NCBI RefSeq assembly: GCF_004217135.1
Contig: NZ_SHKK01000001.1
Coordinates: 2,294,001 to 2,358,000 of the forward strand
DNA: 64,000 bases
Reading direction: 5' to 3'
Origin: Micromonospora violae
GTDB lineage: Bacteria; Actinomycetota; Actinomycetes; Mycobacteriales; Micromonosporaceae
Positions within the stretch are counted from its first letter, which is position 1. Each line of letters starts with the position of its first letter. Shown here in pieces: positions 9,449-20,661 of this stretch. The notes beneath the pieces were generated by a model that did no database searches, was not told the origin of the DNA, and saw only the letters and a program-made list of their open reading frames with translations. The position numbers and the translations under genes are program-made.

Positions 9449-9744
9449 CCACTGCCCCCGACCTCCACCAGCTCCGCCAACCGGGTGCGGTAGTTCGGGC
9501 AGGTCGAGACGTCTTCGTGTGAGCAGTTCAGCCCGGCCTCCAGCAGGTCGAGCGCCGACTGCAGCGCGGCCATCCTGGCCCGCAACGCGCCGTGGTTGCG
9601 GCGCAGCACGTCCTTGCGGACGGCTGGGTCGCCCGCGGCGAGGAACGCCCGGATGTCCGGCAGCGACAGGCCGGCCTGTTTCGCGCGCAGGATCGACGCC
9701 ACCCGGAACAGGTCGTCGCGGGTGTAGCCAGGCCGGCGGGCCAT
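9445..9744 (-). pseudogene. MerR-family regulator lacking its N-terminal HTH (probable remnant)
   Basis: The 99-residue product begins inside the usual MerR fold: YTRDDLFRVASILRAKQAGLSLPDIRAFL corresponds to the second half of the winged-helix domain. It is followed by the long dimerisation helix and a C-terminal pair of Cys (CSHEDVSTC). The expected first 35-40 residues with the DNA-reading helix and the YYE(R)xGLL motif are absent, and DNA upstream on this strand is occupied by the start of the divergent LAL gene. It is either a 5'-deleted pseudogene or a small protein that dimerises without binding DNA. I found no frameshift that restores the missing part. Confidence 0.55.
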
Positions 9745-9802
9745 CCCCGATCACCCATTGGCGGGATGCCCCGGCGACCGTCTCCAATGCCAGAATTCCC
9801 CC

Positions 9803-12550
9803 ATGCGACGCGCCATCGTCGGGCGGGACGAGGTGTTCGACCGGGCCTGGCAGCAACTGGGCCGATCCGCGCCGGTGCTGGTGGAGGGGCCGGCCGGCAT
9901 CGGCAAATCCGAACTCTGGCGGGCGCTGGTCGCGCACGCCACACAGGCGGGTTGGCTGGTGCTCAGCTGCGCGCCCACCGAGGCCGAGGCGGAGCTTCCC
10001 TACGCCGCCCTGGCCGACCTGCTGCGCCCGCTCGCCGACCGGGTCGCCGCGCTGCCCGAGCCGCAGCGGGCCGCGGCCGAGGTCGTGCTCCTCTCCGGTG
10101 ACGTCCGGGAGGCCGTCGACGTTCGGGTGGTCGGGGCGGCGACCCGTTCACTGCTGGAAGCCGCCGCGACGGGCCCGCACCCGAGGACGCTGGTTGCCGT
10201 GGACGACGCTCCGTGGTTGGACCGGCCGAGCGAGCGCGCGTTGCGGTACGCGCTGCGCCGGGTGGCGGGCCTGAGCGTGCTGGTGAGTCGCCGACGCGGT
10301 CAGGGCGACCCCGAGGACGTGCCACTCGGGCTCGACGAGGCCCGCCACGGCAGCCGACTCGACCGGGTGGAGCTGCCGCCACTCGACGTCGGCGCACTGC
10401 ACCACGTCCTACGCGATCAGCTCGGCGTCACGCTCACCCGACCGATGCTGGTGCGGGTGGTCCGGGAGGCCGGGGGCAATCCGCTGCTCACCATCGAAGT
10501 GGTTCGCGCCATGCAGCGTCTGCCGCGCCACCCCTCGCCCGGCGACGACCTGCCGGTGGCCGCGTCCATGCACCACCTGCTCGCGGACGTTGTCGCCGGG
10601 CTGCCGCCGGCCAGCCGCGACGCGGTACGACTGGCCGCGCTGCTGACCGTGCCCACGCTGGTCGACCTGTCCGCGGCCGGGGTGCCCGCCGCCGCGCTGG
10701 ACGCGCCCGAGGAGGCCGGGCTGATCGTCGTGACACCGACGGGCGTGCGGTTCACCCACCCGGTGCACGCCGCCGCCGTACGGGCCGGCATCCCGCCGGG
10801 GGTCCGCCGCCGCCTGCACCGCCGACTGGCCGATCTGGTGGCCGACCCGGACGAACAAGCCCGGCACCTGGCGCTCTGCACGACCGCACCCGACCCGCTG
10901 GTCGCGGAGACCCTCGCCGCCGCGGCCGACCGGTGGCACAGCCGGGGCGCGCCCGACCTCGCCGCAGATCTACACGAGCGCGCCAGCCAGCTCACCCCGG
11001 TCGAGGACCAGGTACGGCTGGGCCGGCGGCGGCTGGCGGCGGCGCGCTGCCGACTCGACAGCGGTGACCTCCCGGCGGCCCGGCAGGCGGCCGAGGCGGT
11101 CGCGGCCGATTTCACCGGCGACCTACGGGCCGAGTCGTTGCTGCTGCGCGCCATCGTCGCGTGGTCCAGCGGCGAGGCCGGCCAGGCGGCTGTGGATTTC
11201 GGCACCCGCGCGCTGGCGGCGGTCCGGCCCGGCTCGGCCCTGGCCGGCCGCGTCCACGCCCACCTGGCCGTCTTCGACGATCACACCGAGTCGGCGCGGG
11301 CGCACGCCGAGGCCGCCGCCGCGCTGTTGGACGGCCGCGACGACGAACACGACCTGCTCGCGGCCGCGCTGGTTTTGCTCTTCTTTCAGGAGGTACGCCT
11401 CGGCCGGGCACCGCGTACCGACCTGTTGGAGCGGGCTCTCACCCTGGAGAGCGACAAACCGTCGTGGCTGGCGAGCACGGTGCCCGCGATCTGGTGGAAG
11501 TCGATGGACGACGCGGAGCGGGCCCGTATTCGGCTGCACCAGATGCTCGCTCGGGCGGAGGCCCGCGGAGACGAGCCCCTGCAACACGAGTTGCTCACGC
11601 ACCTGGGCGAGGCCGAGTTGCTGGCCGGGCGGTGGGACGACGCCGCACAGCACATCGCCGCCGCCCGGGATCTCGGTGACCAACTCGGCAGTGGCCTGGT
11701 CGCCGAGACCTGGCTGGCCGCCCTGCTCGATGCCCATCGGGGCCGGCTGTCCGAGGCGACCCGGGTGGCCGAGTCCGGCCTGCGGCTCGCCGAGGATCTG
11801 GACGACGACTGGTGCCGACGCATCCACCAGCAGTTGGCCGGGTTCGTGGCCCTGTCGGCCGGTCGGATGGCGGAGGCCGCCGCCGCGTACACGGCGCTGG
11901 CCGCGACGATCGACGCGAGGGGTCTGGTGGAGCCCCTGTCGATGCGCTTCGAACCGGACTGGATCGAGGCGTGCATCGGGGCCGGCGACCTCGACCGGGC
12001 GGGGGCCGTGCTGGAGCGCCTGTACGACCGACACCGCCGGCTGCCCCGACCCTGGACGATCCTGGGCACCGCTCGGGCTCGGGTGCTGCTGGACAGCGCC
12101 ACCGGCCGGGACCCCGGGCCGGCGCTCGACGCGTTGACGACGGCGCGGGACGCCGTACCGCCGGATGTGCTGCCGCTGGACCGCGCGCGCTGCCTGTTCG
12201 TGGCGGGGATGGTGCACCGGCGGTCCCGCCGCAAGTTGCCGGCCCGGCAGGCGCTGGAGGCGGCGGTGGCGGAGTTCACCGCGATCGGCGCGGCGGTGTT
12301 CGCCGAGCGCGCCCGGGCCGAGCTGGCTCGCGTCGGCGGCCGGGCACCGACACAGGGGCATCTCACCCCCACCGAGGATCGAGTGGCGCGGCTGGCGGCG
12401 CGCGGCCGGACCAACCGGGCCATCGCCGACGAGCTGTTCGTCAGCCCGAAGACCGTCGAGGCCAACCTCGCTCGGGTTTACCGCAAGCTCGGCATCTCCA
12501 CCCGCGCGGAGCTGGGTGCGGCGATGACCAGGGCAGACGCGCAAACATAG
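9803..12550 (+). CDS. LAL-type LuxR regulator with AAA ATPase domain
   Basis: A 915-residue regulator. The N-terminal ATPase has an intact Walker A (VEGPAGIGKSELW) and a Walker B-like LVAVDDAPWLD. A long Ala-rich helical (TPR-like) middle follows, and a C-terminal LuxR helix-turn-helix (LTPTEDRVARLAARGRTNRAIA, then VEANLARVYRKLGI). LAL proteins usually activate nearby catabolic or secondary-metabolism genes after binding an effector. The ATG at 9803 places the ATPase domain at the very N-terminus as usual. A small protein and three lipoproteins follow after 46 bases and are the closest candidate targets. Confidence 0.9.
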   Translation: MRRAIVGRDEVFDRAWQQLGRSAPVLVEGPAGIGKSELWRALVAHATQAGWLVLSCAPTEAEAELPYAALADLLRPLADRVAALPEPQRAAAEVVLLSGDVREAVDVRVVGAATRSLLEAAATGPHPRTLVAVDDAPWLDRPSERALRYALRRVAGLSVLVSRRRGQGDPEDVPLGLDEARHGSRLDRVELPPLDVGALHHVLRDQLGVTLTRPMLVRVVREAGGNPLLTIEVVRAMQRLPRHPSPGDDLPVAASMHHLLADVVAGLPPASRDAVRLAALLTVPTLVDLSAAGVPAAALDAPEEAGLIVVTPTGVRFTHPVHAAAVRAGIPPGVRRRLHRRLADLVADPDEQARHLALCTTAPDPLVAETLAAAADRWHSRGAPDLAADLHERASQLTPVEDQVRLGRRRLAAARCRLDSGDLPAARQAAEAVAADFTGDLRAESLLLRAIVAWSSGEAGQAAVDFGTRALAAVRPGSALAGRVHAHLAVFDDHTESARAHAEAAAALLDGRDDEHDLLAAALVLLFFQEVRLGRAPRTDLLERALTLESDKPSWLASTVPAIWWKSMDDAERARIRLHQMLARAEARGDEPLQHELLTHLGEAELLAGRWDDAAQHIAAARDLGDQLGSGLVAETWLAALLDAHRGRLSEATRVAESGLRLAEDLDDDWCRRIHQQLAGFVALSAGRMAEAAAAYTALAATIDARGLVEPLSMRFEPDWIEACIGAGDLDRAGAVLERLYDRHRRLPRPWTILGTARARVLLDSATGRDPGPALDALTTARDAVPPDVLPLDRARCLFVAGMVHRRSRRKLPARQALEAAVAEFTAIGAAVFAERARAELARVGGRAPTQGHLTPTEDRVARLAARGRTNRAIADELFVSPKTVEANLARVYRKLGISTRAELGAAMTRADAQT

Positions 12551-12596
12551 GGAAACGCCCGATTCCTCGCCGCCCGAAGCGTCCTAGCGTCAGGTC

Positions 12597-12881
12597 ATGG
12601 CCAACCACCTGTTCGTCCTGGAGCAGTACTACTGCTCCGCCGACGCGGGCACGGCGGCACCGCTGATCACCACCCTGGGCTGCCGGCTGGTCGCCACCAT
12701 CCGGTTGCCCACCGACGATGTCGTGATCGCGCTGGTCGAAGGTCCCAACGCGGAGGTGGTGGCCGAGGCCGCCGCCATCAGCGCATGGCGGGTCGACCGG
12801 CTGATCCCGGCCCGGTGGATCCATCCGCCGCAGGCCAGCCCCACCATTTCGGATGTTCCACGACAGGTGAAGGAAGCATGA
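12597..12881 (+). CDS. Small conserved-looking protein, 94 residues, function unknown
   Basis: Soluble protein with no signal peptide or membrane span. The pattern (LFVLEQYYCSADAG, then TLGCRLVATIRLPTDDVVIALVEGPNAEVV) alternates strands and helices like a small ferredoxin-like or DUF4242-type alpha/beta fold, which I offer only as a possibility. It has two Cys and C-terminal WIHPPQ. Its stop codon overlaps the start of the next lipoprotein gene (ATGA at 12878-12881), so it is co-translated with a secreted-protein block although itself cytoplasmic. Confidence 0.7.
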   Translation: MANHLFVLEQYYCSADAGTAAPLITTLGCRLVATIRLPTDDVVIALVEGPNAEVVAEAAAISAWRVDRLIPARWIHPPQASPTISDVPRQVKEA

Positions 12882-13417
12882 CTGTGCGCCGACTGATCGC
12901 ACCCCTGTGGTGCTCGCTGCTGCTGTTCCCGCTCGTCGCCTGCGGCCCGGACGACACCGGCGGCAGTGCCCCCGCCGCCGGGGTCGGGGTCGACGCGGAC
13001 GCCGACGCGGACACTGACGCTGGCGGTGACCTGCCGAATGTCTCCCGGCCCGCGTGCCCGTTCACCGCCGACAAGGTCTCCGACCTCGTCGGTCAACCGA
13101 TGCAGGACCAGGGCAACTGCCTGTTCGGCGACGGCAACGGCGTCGCCTCGCTCACCATCACCACCGCCTCCCCGCTCGCCGGTGAGAGCACTTACGACTA
13201 CCAGCGCGAGCAGGCCACGCAGACCTACCGCGAGGTGAAGGACGTCGACAAGGGTCGCAAGGCGTACCTGGCGGTCAAGGACATCGCGGGCGAGGCCGTC
13301 GTCATCGGCGACAAGGGCAGCTACACCGTGACGCTCAGCAGCTTCGAGGCGATCGGTGCCAGCGCCGGGGGGTACGAGCCGACGCTGCGCAAGGTGCTCG
13401 ACGCCCTTCCCCTGTGA
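12878..13417 (+). CDS. Lipoprotein, DUF3558-like (first of two)
   Basis: Predicted exported lipoprotein of 179 residues. The signal peptide ends in lipobox PLVAC with the acylated Cys at about residue 24. An acidic, Ala/Asp-rich linker (repeated DADAD) leads to a domain with CPFTADKVSDLVG and GNCLFGD, a Cys pair typical of DUF3558-type actinobacterial lipoproteins. The function is unknown; such proteins sit on the outer face of the membrane and are thought to bind ligands or partner proteins. It is co-translated with the 94-residue protein upstream. Confidence 0.8.
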   Translation: MTVRRLIAPLWCSLLLFPLVACGPDDTGGSAPAAGVGVDADADADTDAGGDLPNVSRPACPFTADKVSDLVGQPMQDQGNCLFGDGNGVASLTITTASPLAGESTYDYQREQATQTYREVKDVDKGRKAYLAVKDIAGEAVVIGDKGSYTVTLSSFEAIGASAGGYEPTLRKVLDALPL

Positions 13418-13464
13418 TGCGAAACCCCTCGACCGGTCGACCCCACGGACGAAATGGAGCCACG

Positions 13465-14052
13465 ATGACGCACCTCGGAACCGTCCAACGGCGACGTGTC
13501 CAGTTCCTGGCCACCGTGGCCGCCGTGTCGACGCTCACCGCGCTCGGCGGCTGCGGCCTGATCGGCGGTAAGGATGATGACGGCGGCGCCCCGGCGGCCG
13601 GCGCGGGGCCGAGCGTGGCGGCGACACCCGCCGGCGAGCCGGAGCCGACGCCGTCGACGGAGGCTCCCCCGGCCGCGGTGAAGGTCGACGCCTGCACCCT
13701 GGTGACCAAGGACGAAGCCGAGAAGCTGGCCGGCACCCCGCTGCAGGACCCGCTGGAGAAGCCGGAGAATCGGGACAGCTGCACCTACACCGGGCCGGTG
13801 ACCGGGCCGACCGCGCAGGTCGAGGTGTACGTCGGCGACGGCGCGAAGAAGTTTCTCGACATCGACCGGGAACTCGGGCACAAGCTGACCCCGATCAGCG
13901 GGGCGGGTGATGAGGCGTACGCCGAGGACGGCACGGTCTTCGTCAGCAAGGGTGGCGTGTGGGCCTGCGTCCGGTTGGTCCGCACCGACGACCCGGCGAC
14001 GTACCGCAAGGCTCTGGAAACCGCGGCCCGCACCGCCGCCGGCCGTCTCTGA
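13465..14052 (+). CDS. Lipoprotein, DUF3558-like (second of two)
   Basis: Lipoprotein of 195 residues from the ATG at 13465, which has GGAG upstream. The signal peptide ends in lipobox TALGGC, followed by a Pro/Ala/Glu-rich linker and a compact domain starting DACTLVTKDEAEKLAG with a second Cys in DSCTYTGP and a third in VWACVRLV. The arrangement repeats that of the preceding gene, so the two look like diverged duplicates in one operon. Ligand unknown. Confidence 0.8.
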   Translation: MTHLGTVQRRRVQFLATVAAVSTLTALGGCGLIGGKDDDGGAPAAGAGPSVAATPAGEPEPTPSTEAPPAAVKVDACTLVTKDEAEKLAGTPLQDPLEKPENRDSCTYTGPVTGPTAQVEVYVGDGAKKFLDIDRELGHKLTPISGAGDEAYAEDGTVFVSKGGVWACVRLVRTDDPATYRKALETAARTAAGRL

Positions 14053-14069
14053 ACGGCGAGGGAGGCGAC

Positions 14070-15440
14070 GTGGCGGCACGCGGCCGGAGGCGTCACCCGG
14101 CGGTGGCCGCGCTGCTCACCGTGACCCTGTTGCTCCTCACCGGCTGCTCGTCGGGTGCCGCCGACCCGAAGCCGCCCCGCCCGCCGGCCGACGGCGGGGA
14201 CCAGCGGTACGGGGTGGCGCCCGCGTCCGACCCGGAGGTGACCTACCAACCGGACGTGGTGTTCGTGGGCGGCGGGGGCGGGTCGGTGCGCGGGCTCTCC
14301 GAGGACGCGCTGACCTGGCGAATCGATCCCGGTGCCAGTGGCGCCGACAAACTCGCCCGGGGAAAGGTCATGTTCCTGACCGGGCGGGCGGTCGGGCGGG
14401 TCCTCGACGTCCGCTCCGACGGCGACGACCTGGCGGTGACCCTCGGGCCGGTGGACATCACCCAGGTGATCCGGGACGGAACCTTCGCCAGTGACGGCCC
14501 GGTCTCCCTGGAGAGCCCGACCCGGTACGACGGGGGCACCCCCTTCTGGGCCGAGTACGACGCCGAGGCCGGGGGTGCCGGAGGTGGCGGGGGTGCCGGG
14601 GGCGCCGGGTTCGCGGTCACCCCGATCTGCTGCGCACGCGGAGTGGGCGCGCACTTCACCTACGACGGCGGCGGGATCCGCATCTCCGGCACGGCGACGT
14701 TGCTGATGAAGAAGCCGACGGCCCGGTTCCACCTGGAAATCCGCGGTGCCACGGTCCAGCGGGCGGAGCTGGAGATCAGCGGAGTGGCCGGGCTGCGAAT
14801 CGAGATCGCCGGAGCCACCGACCGGGGCCACAACATCAACAAGCGCATCCCGATCCCGCTGGACTTCAGCGTGCCCGTGGATCAGATCCTCGGGGTGCCG
14901 TTCGCCGTCACCGCCAGCCAGCTCATCGGGGTGCAGACGGCGTTCAGCGCCAAGGACGGCAACATCAAGGCGGCCGGCGAGTGGTCCCTGGGTGGCTCCC
15001 TCGGGTTCGGCTACGCCAACGGCGCGTTCGGTGCCACGGAGCCCTGGAGCCTCACCCTCCGCAACAGCATCACCGACTCGATCACCGGGCCGTCGGTCGG
15101 CGTGAATGGAATCATCGTGCACTATCAGGCGGCTTTCCGGGCCGGGCTGGGTGCGCTCGGATTCACCGCCGGCCTGTACGCCACGGTCACCACGTCGGTC
15201 GGGCTGACCGTCGGCTCGGCCCTGGGGTCACCGATCACGGTGTGCCGCAGCACCCAGCTCGGTCTGTACCTGGACTACGGCGTCGGCTACTCCATCCCCG
15301 CCGGCCTGGTGAAGGTGATCAACGCGTTCCTGGATCTGGTCAACGTCGCGCCGATCGGGGCCAAGGCCGGCATCGGCGGATCCGACGTCCTGTTCAGCAA
15401 GCTGGACCTCCAGCCGAACACGAGGATCTGCCGGAGCTGA
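14070..15440 (+). CDS. Large secreted lipoprotein of unknown family, 456 residues
   Basis: A GTG start preceded by GAGGGAGGC gives a signal peptide with lipobox LLTGC. The mature protein has a glycine-rich hinge at about residues 168-182, an unusual CC pair directly after it (ICCARG), and a long C-terminal half rich in hydrophobic and Gly/Thr segments (LGGSLGFGYANGAFGATEPWSL, AGLYATVTTSVGLTV, LGLYLDYGVGYSIP) that reads like a large all-beta domain. I do not recognise the family. It ends the lipoprotein block; the stop is followed by a strong hairpin. Confidence 0.75.
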   Translation: MAARGRRRHPAVAALLTVTLLLLTGCSSGAADPKPPRPPADGGDQRYGVAPASDPEVTYQPDVVFVGGGGGSVRGLSEDALTWRIDPGASGADKLARGKVMFLTGRAVGRVLDVRSDGDDLAVTLGPVDITQVIRDGTFASDGPVSLESPTRYDGGTPFWAEYDAEAGGAGGGGGAGGAGFAVTPICCARGVGAHFTYDGGGIRISGTATLLMKKPTARFHLEIRGATVQRAELEISGVAGLRIEIAGATDRGHNINKRIPIPLDFSVPVDQILGVPFAVTASQLIGVQTAFSAKDGNIKAAGEWSLGGSLGFGYANGAFGATEPWSLTLRNSITDSITGPSVGVNGIIVHYQAAFRAGLGALGFTAGLYATVTTSVGLTVGSALGSPITVCRSTQLGLYLDYGVGYSIPAGLVKVINAFLDLVNVAPIGAKAGIGGSDVLFSKLDLQPNTRICRS

Positions 15441-15469
15441 CCTCCGTACCGGCGCGATCCGGGCCGGGG

Positions 15470-15504
15470 CCGGTGCGGAGGGCTGTGCGCTCCCTCCGCA
15501 CCGG
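15470..15504. terminator. Bidirectional terminator between lipoprotein block and xylanase
   Basis: A 13-bp perfect stem (CCGGTGCGGAGGG / CCCTCCGCACCGG) with a 9-base loop lies between two convergent genes. Confidence 0.8.
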
Positions 15505-15512
15505 CGTGGCTG

Positions 15513-18273
<2,761 letters not shown>

Positions 18274-18374
18274 CGTCGCGATCCCTAGCGAAAAAGGCGC
18301 GTGGAAGGGGACTTAAGTCGAGGACTGCCCTTCGCCCGACCTTGACCGCGGCTCGCGTGACCATGTCAGCTTCG

Positions 18375-18415
18375 ATCGAGTCTGCTCGATTGTCAAGACT
18401 TCCGGAAACCTTTCG
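18375..18415 (-). promoter_or_regulatory. Operator-like palindromes upstream of the CE1 esterase gene
   Basis: Two elements flank a consensus -35 box (TTGACA on the minus strand, 18396-18391). At 18375-18390 is a perfect 6-bp dyad ATCGAG-N4-CTCGAT. At 18399-18415 is a TTCCGGAAACCTTTCG element sharing CTT(T)CCGGAAACC with the operator candidate before the GH3 operon. I could not find a convincing -10 box at normal spacing. The shared motif suggests control by the LacI protein encoded at 29.7 kb or a relative. Confidence 0.4.
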
Positions 18416-18522
18416 CCGCAACGGATCCGGCGTCACCTGCGCGGCAATGGGTATCGACCGGCATCGTCAGCGGCGATAGCCGGCGAGAAATTATCGGGAC
18501 GTTTTCGGAACCAGCGGACCGC

Positions 18523-20661
18523 TCAGTAGATGGTCCGCCCGCGCTCGTCCGGCACCCCGGACTTGCGGAAGAAGTACGTGTTGATCTGGTCGCGCCACTC
18601 GGTGGCGCAGCGCACCTGCTCCTCCAGGCGTTCGGCGACCCGTTCGTACACGCTCGGGTCGATCATGCCGTTCAACGTCTGCCACCGCCGTCGCATCGCC
18701 GTCACCTCCTCGACCCCAGCGAAGTGGGTGTCGTAGATGTGCTGGATGACTGTCGAGCCGCTGTGCAGCACATGCCCGTACGGCACGTGGTGGAAGAAGA
18801 GCAGCAACTCGTCGGGGCAGGTCTCGGGTGACTCGTACACCTGCGCCCAGTACGGCGGGTACTGGCCGGCAAAGCCGGTCCCCGAGGCGCGGCTGCGGTC
18901 CACGCCGACGCCGTCGCGGTCGGCGAAGTGGTAGGTGCCCCAGCGCGTGTACTCGTACCCGTCGACGCCGGGGCCATAGTGGTTGCCGGGGTTGACCATG
19001 AAACCGACGCCCAGCGGGGCGGTGTAGCGCTCGTAGGTACGCCACGAATCGTCCATGATCTCGTGCAGGGTCCGCCGCACCAGCTCCGCGTCGGCGGTCG
19101 CCGACGGCGGAAAGGTCAGCGTGATCCACTCGTCGAGGATCGCCGTCGGGTCCTGCCGAGGGTCCCAGGCCAGCCGGCCGAACGTGTACAGGTTGGCCTG
19201 CGCCAACGGATGCCCGGTCCAGAAGAGGTCGTCGCCGACGTTGGCGACGGCGACCATCCCGCCGCCCGCCGCCGCCTCTCCCGTGACCACGTCGGCGATC
19301 GTCCGCCCGCCCGGCCCCCAGGGGGCGAAGCGCAGCACCTCACTCCAGCACGGGCCGAGGTGGCAGACATGCCGCTGTTGACCCGTGTACTCCTGCGTGA
19401 CCTGCAACTCCACCGCCAGCCGGGTCGCCGGCATTGCGGCGAGCACCGGTGAGACCGGCTCGCGCGGCTGGAAGTCCACCGGGCCGAACTTCACCTGGAC
19501 GACCACGTTGGTGCGGAACCGCCCGTCCAGCGGGGCGAAGTGGTCGTACGCGGCCCGCGCCCGGTCGGTGGACCGGTCCCGCCAGTCCTGGTGGTGGTTG
19601 TAGACGAACGCCCGCCAGTGCACCACTCCCCCGTACGGGGCGAGCGCCGCGGCCAGGACGTTCGCCCCGTCGGCGTGGTCGTGGCCGTAGGCGAACGGGC
19701 CGGGTTGCCCCTCCGAGTCGGCCTTCACCACAAAACCGCCGAAATCCGGGATGCGGTCGTACACCCGCCAGGTGACCGCGGCCCACCAGACCCGCACGCT
19801 CTCGTCCAGCGGGTCGGCGGTCGGCAGGCCACCCAGGAGCACGGGGGCGGCGAAGCTGACCGACAGGTGCACCCGAATGCCGTACGGGCGCAGCGCGTCC
19901 GCGATCTCGGCAACGTCGCCGAGCCGGTCGGTGAGCAGCAACGCCTCCGTCCGCGACACGTTGACGTTGTTCACCGAGATCGCGTTGACCCCGCACGCGG
20001 CCAGCAACCGCCCGTACTCCCGCACCCGGGCCAGGTCGCCGCGCGGACGGCCGTCCCGCCAGAAGATCGAGCCGCCCGCGTACCCCCGTTCGACCTGGCC
20101 CATCACCGGGTGCACGGCCACGTTGTCCCAGTGGTTCAGCATTCGTCGGCGCAGCGCCGGCCGGTGCCGCTCCGGCGGGCGGGTCGGGTCGAAGGCCGCC
20201 GCGCAGAGCCGCACCACGTGGAAGAGCCCGTACAGCAGGCCGGCGGGCGCGTCGGCCAGCACCGCGGTCACGTCACCGGCCCGCGCCAACACGAAACCCT
20301 CGTCGCCGAGCGCCCCACCGTCACCCCACTCGACCAGCGCTGCCTCTGCGGCGGCACGCGCCGCCTCCACCGACGGGTTGGGCAGCTCGTCGGCATCGCG
20401 TAGGGCGAACACCACGTCGACGTCGACGTCCCAGGAGGGGGAATGCCACATCCGCCCTCCGTAGCGCGCGCAGGCCCGCGACACCTCGTTGAGGACGGTG
20501 CCGACGAGCCGCCCCTCGCCGTGCAGGAGGATCCGACGCGCACCGAGCGACCGGAACGCCTCCGGGGGCAGCCAGGCCGGGTGGACGCGCGGCCCGTCAC
20601 CATCCATCGGCTCCTCGACGAACATCAACTGCTCCAACTCCAGGGACTCTTCGGCGTTCAC
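18523..20661 (-). CDS. aguA: Alpha-glucuronidase, GH67
   Basis: Removes (4-O-methyl)-glucuronic acid from the non-reducing end of aldouronic acids. The 712-residue protein has no signal peptide, so it acts in the cytoplasm on imported oligosaccharides. Putative catalytic residues are acid Glu317 (KADSEGQPGP) and the base pair Asp396 (FGPVDFQP) and Glu424 (TQEYTG). Their spacing of 79 and 28 residues equals that of Glu285, Asp364 and Glu392 in Geobacillus AguA. C-terminal motifs (NPGNHYGPGVDGYEY, LFFHHVPY) are also family-typical. It is the last gene of the operon and overlaps the GH42 gene by four bases (20658-20661). Confidence 0.95.
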   Translation of the reverse strand: MNAEESLELEQLMFVEEPMDGDGPRVHPAWLPPEAFRSLGARRILLHGEGRLVGTVLNEVSRACARYGGRMWHSPSWDVDVDVVFALRDADELPNPSVEAARAAAEAALVEWGDGGALGDEGFVLARAGDVTAVLADAPAGLLYGLFHVVRLCAAAFDPTRPPERHRPALRRRMLNHWDNVAVHPVMGQVERGYAGGSIFWRDGRPRGDLARVREYGRLLAACGVNAISVNNVNVSRTEALLLTDRLGDVAEIADALRPYGIRVHLSVSFAAPVLLGGLPTADPLDESVRVWWAAVTWRVYDRIPDFGGFVVKADSEGQPGPFAYGHDHADGANVLAAALAPYGGVVHWRAFVYNHHQDWRDRSTDRARAAYDHFAPLDGRFRTNVVVQVKFGPVDFQPREPVSPVLAAMPATRLAVELQVTQEYTGQQRHVCHLGPCWSEVLRFAPWGPGGRTIADVVTGEAAAGGGMVAVANVGDDLFWTGHPLAQANLYTFGRLAWDPRQDPTAILDEWITLTFPPSATADAELVRRTLHEIMDDSWRTYERYTAPLGVGFMVNPGNHYGPGVDGYEYTRWGTYHFADRDGVGVDRSRASGTGFAGQYPPYWAQVYESPETCPDELLLFFHHVPYGHVLHSGSTVIQHIYDTHFAGVEEVTAMRRRWQTLNGMIDPSVYERVAERLEEQVRCATEWRDQINTYFFRKSGVPDERGRTIY

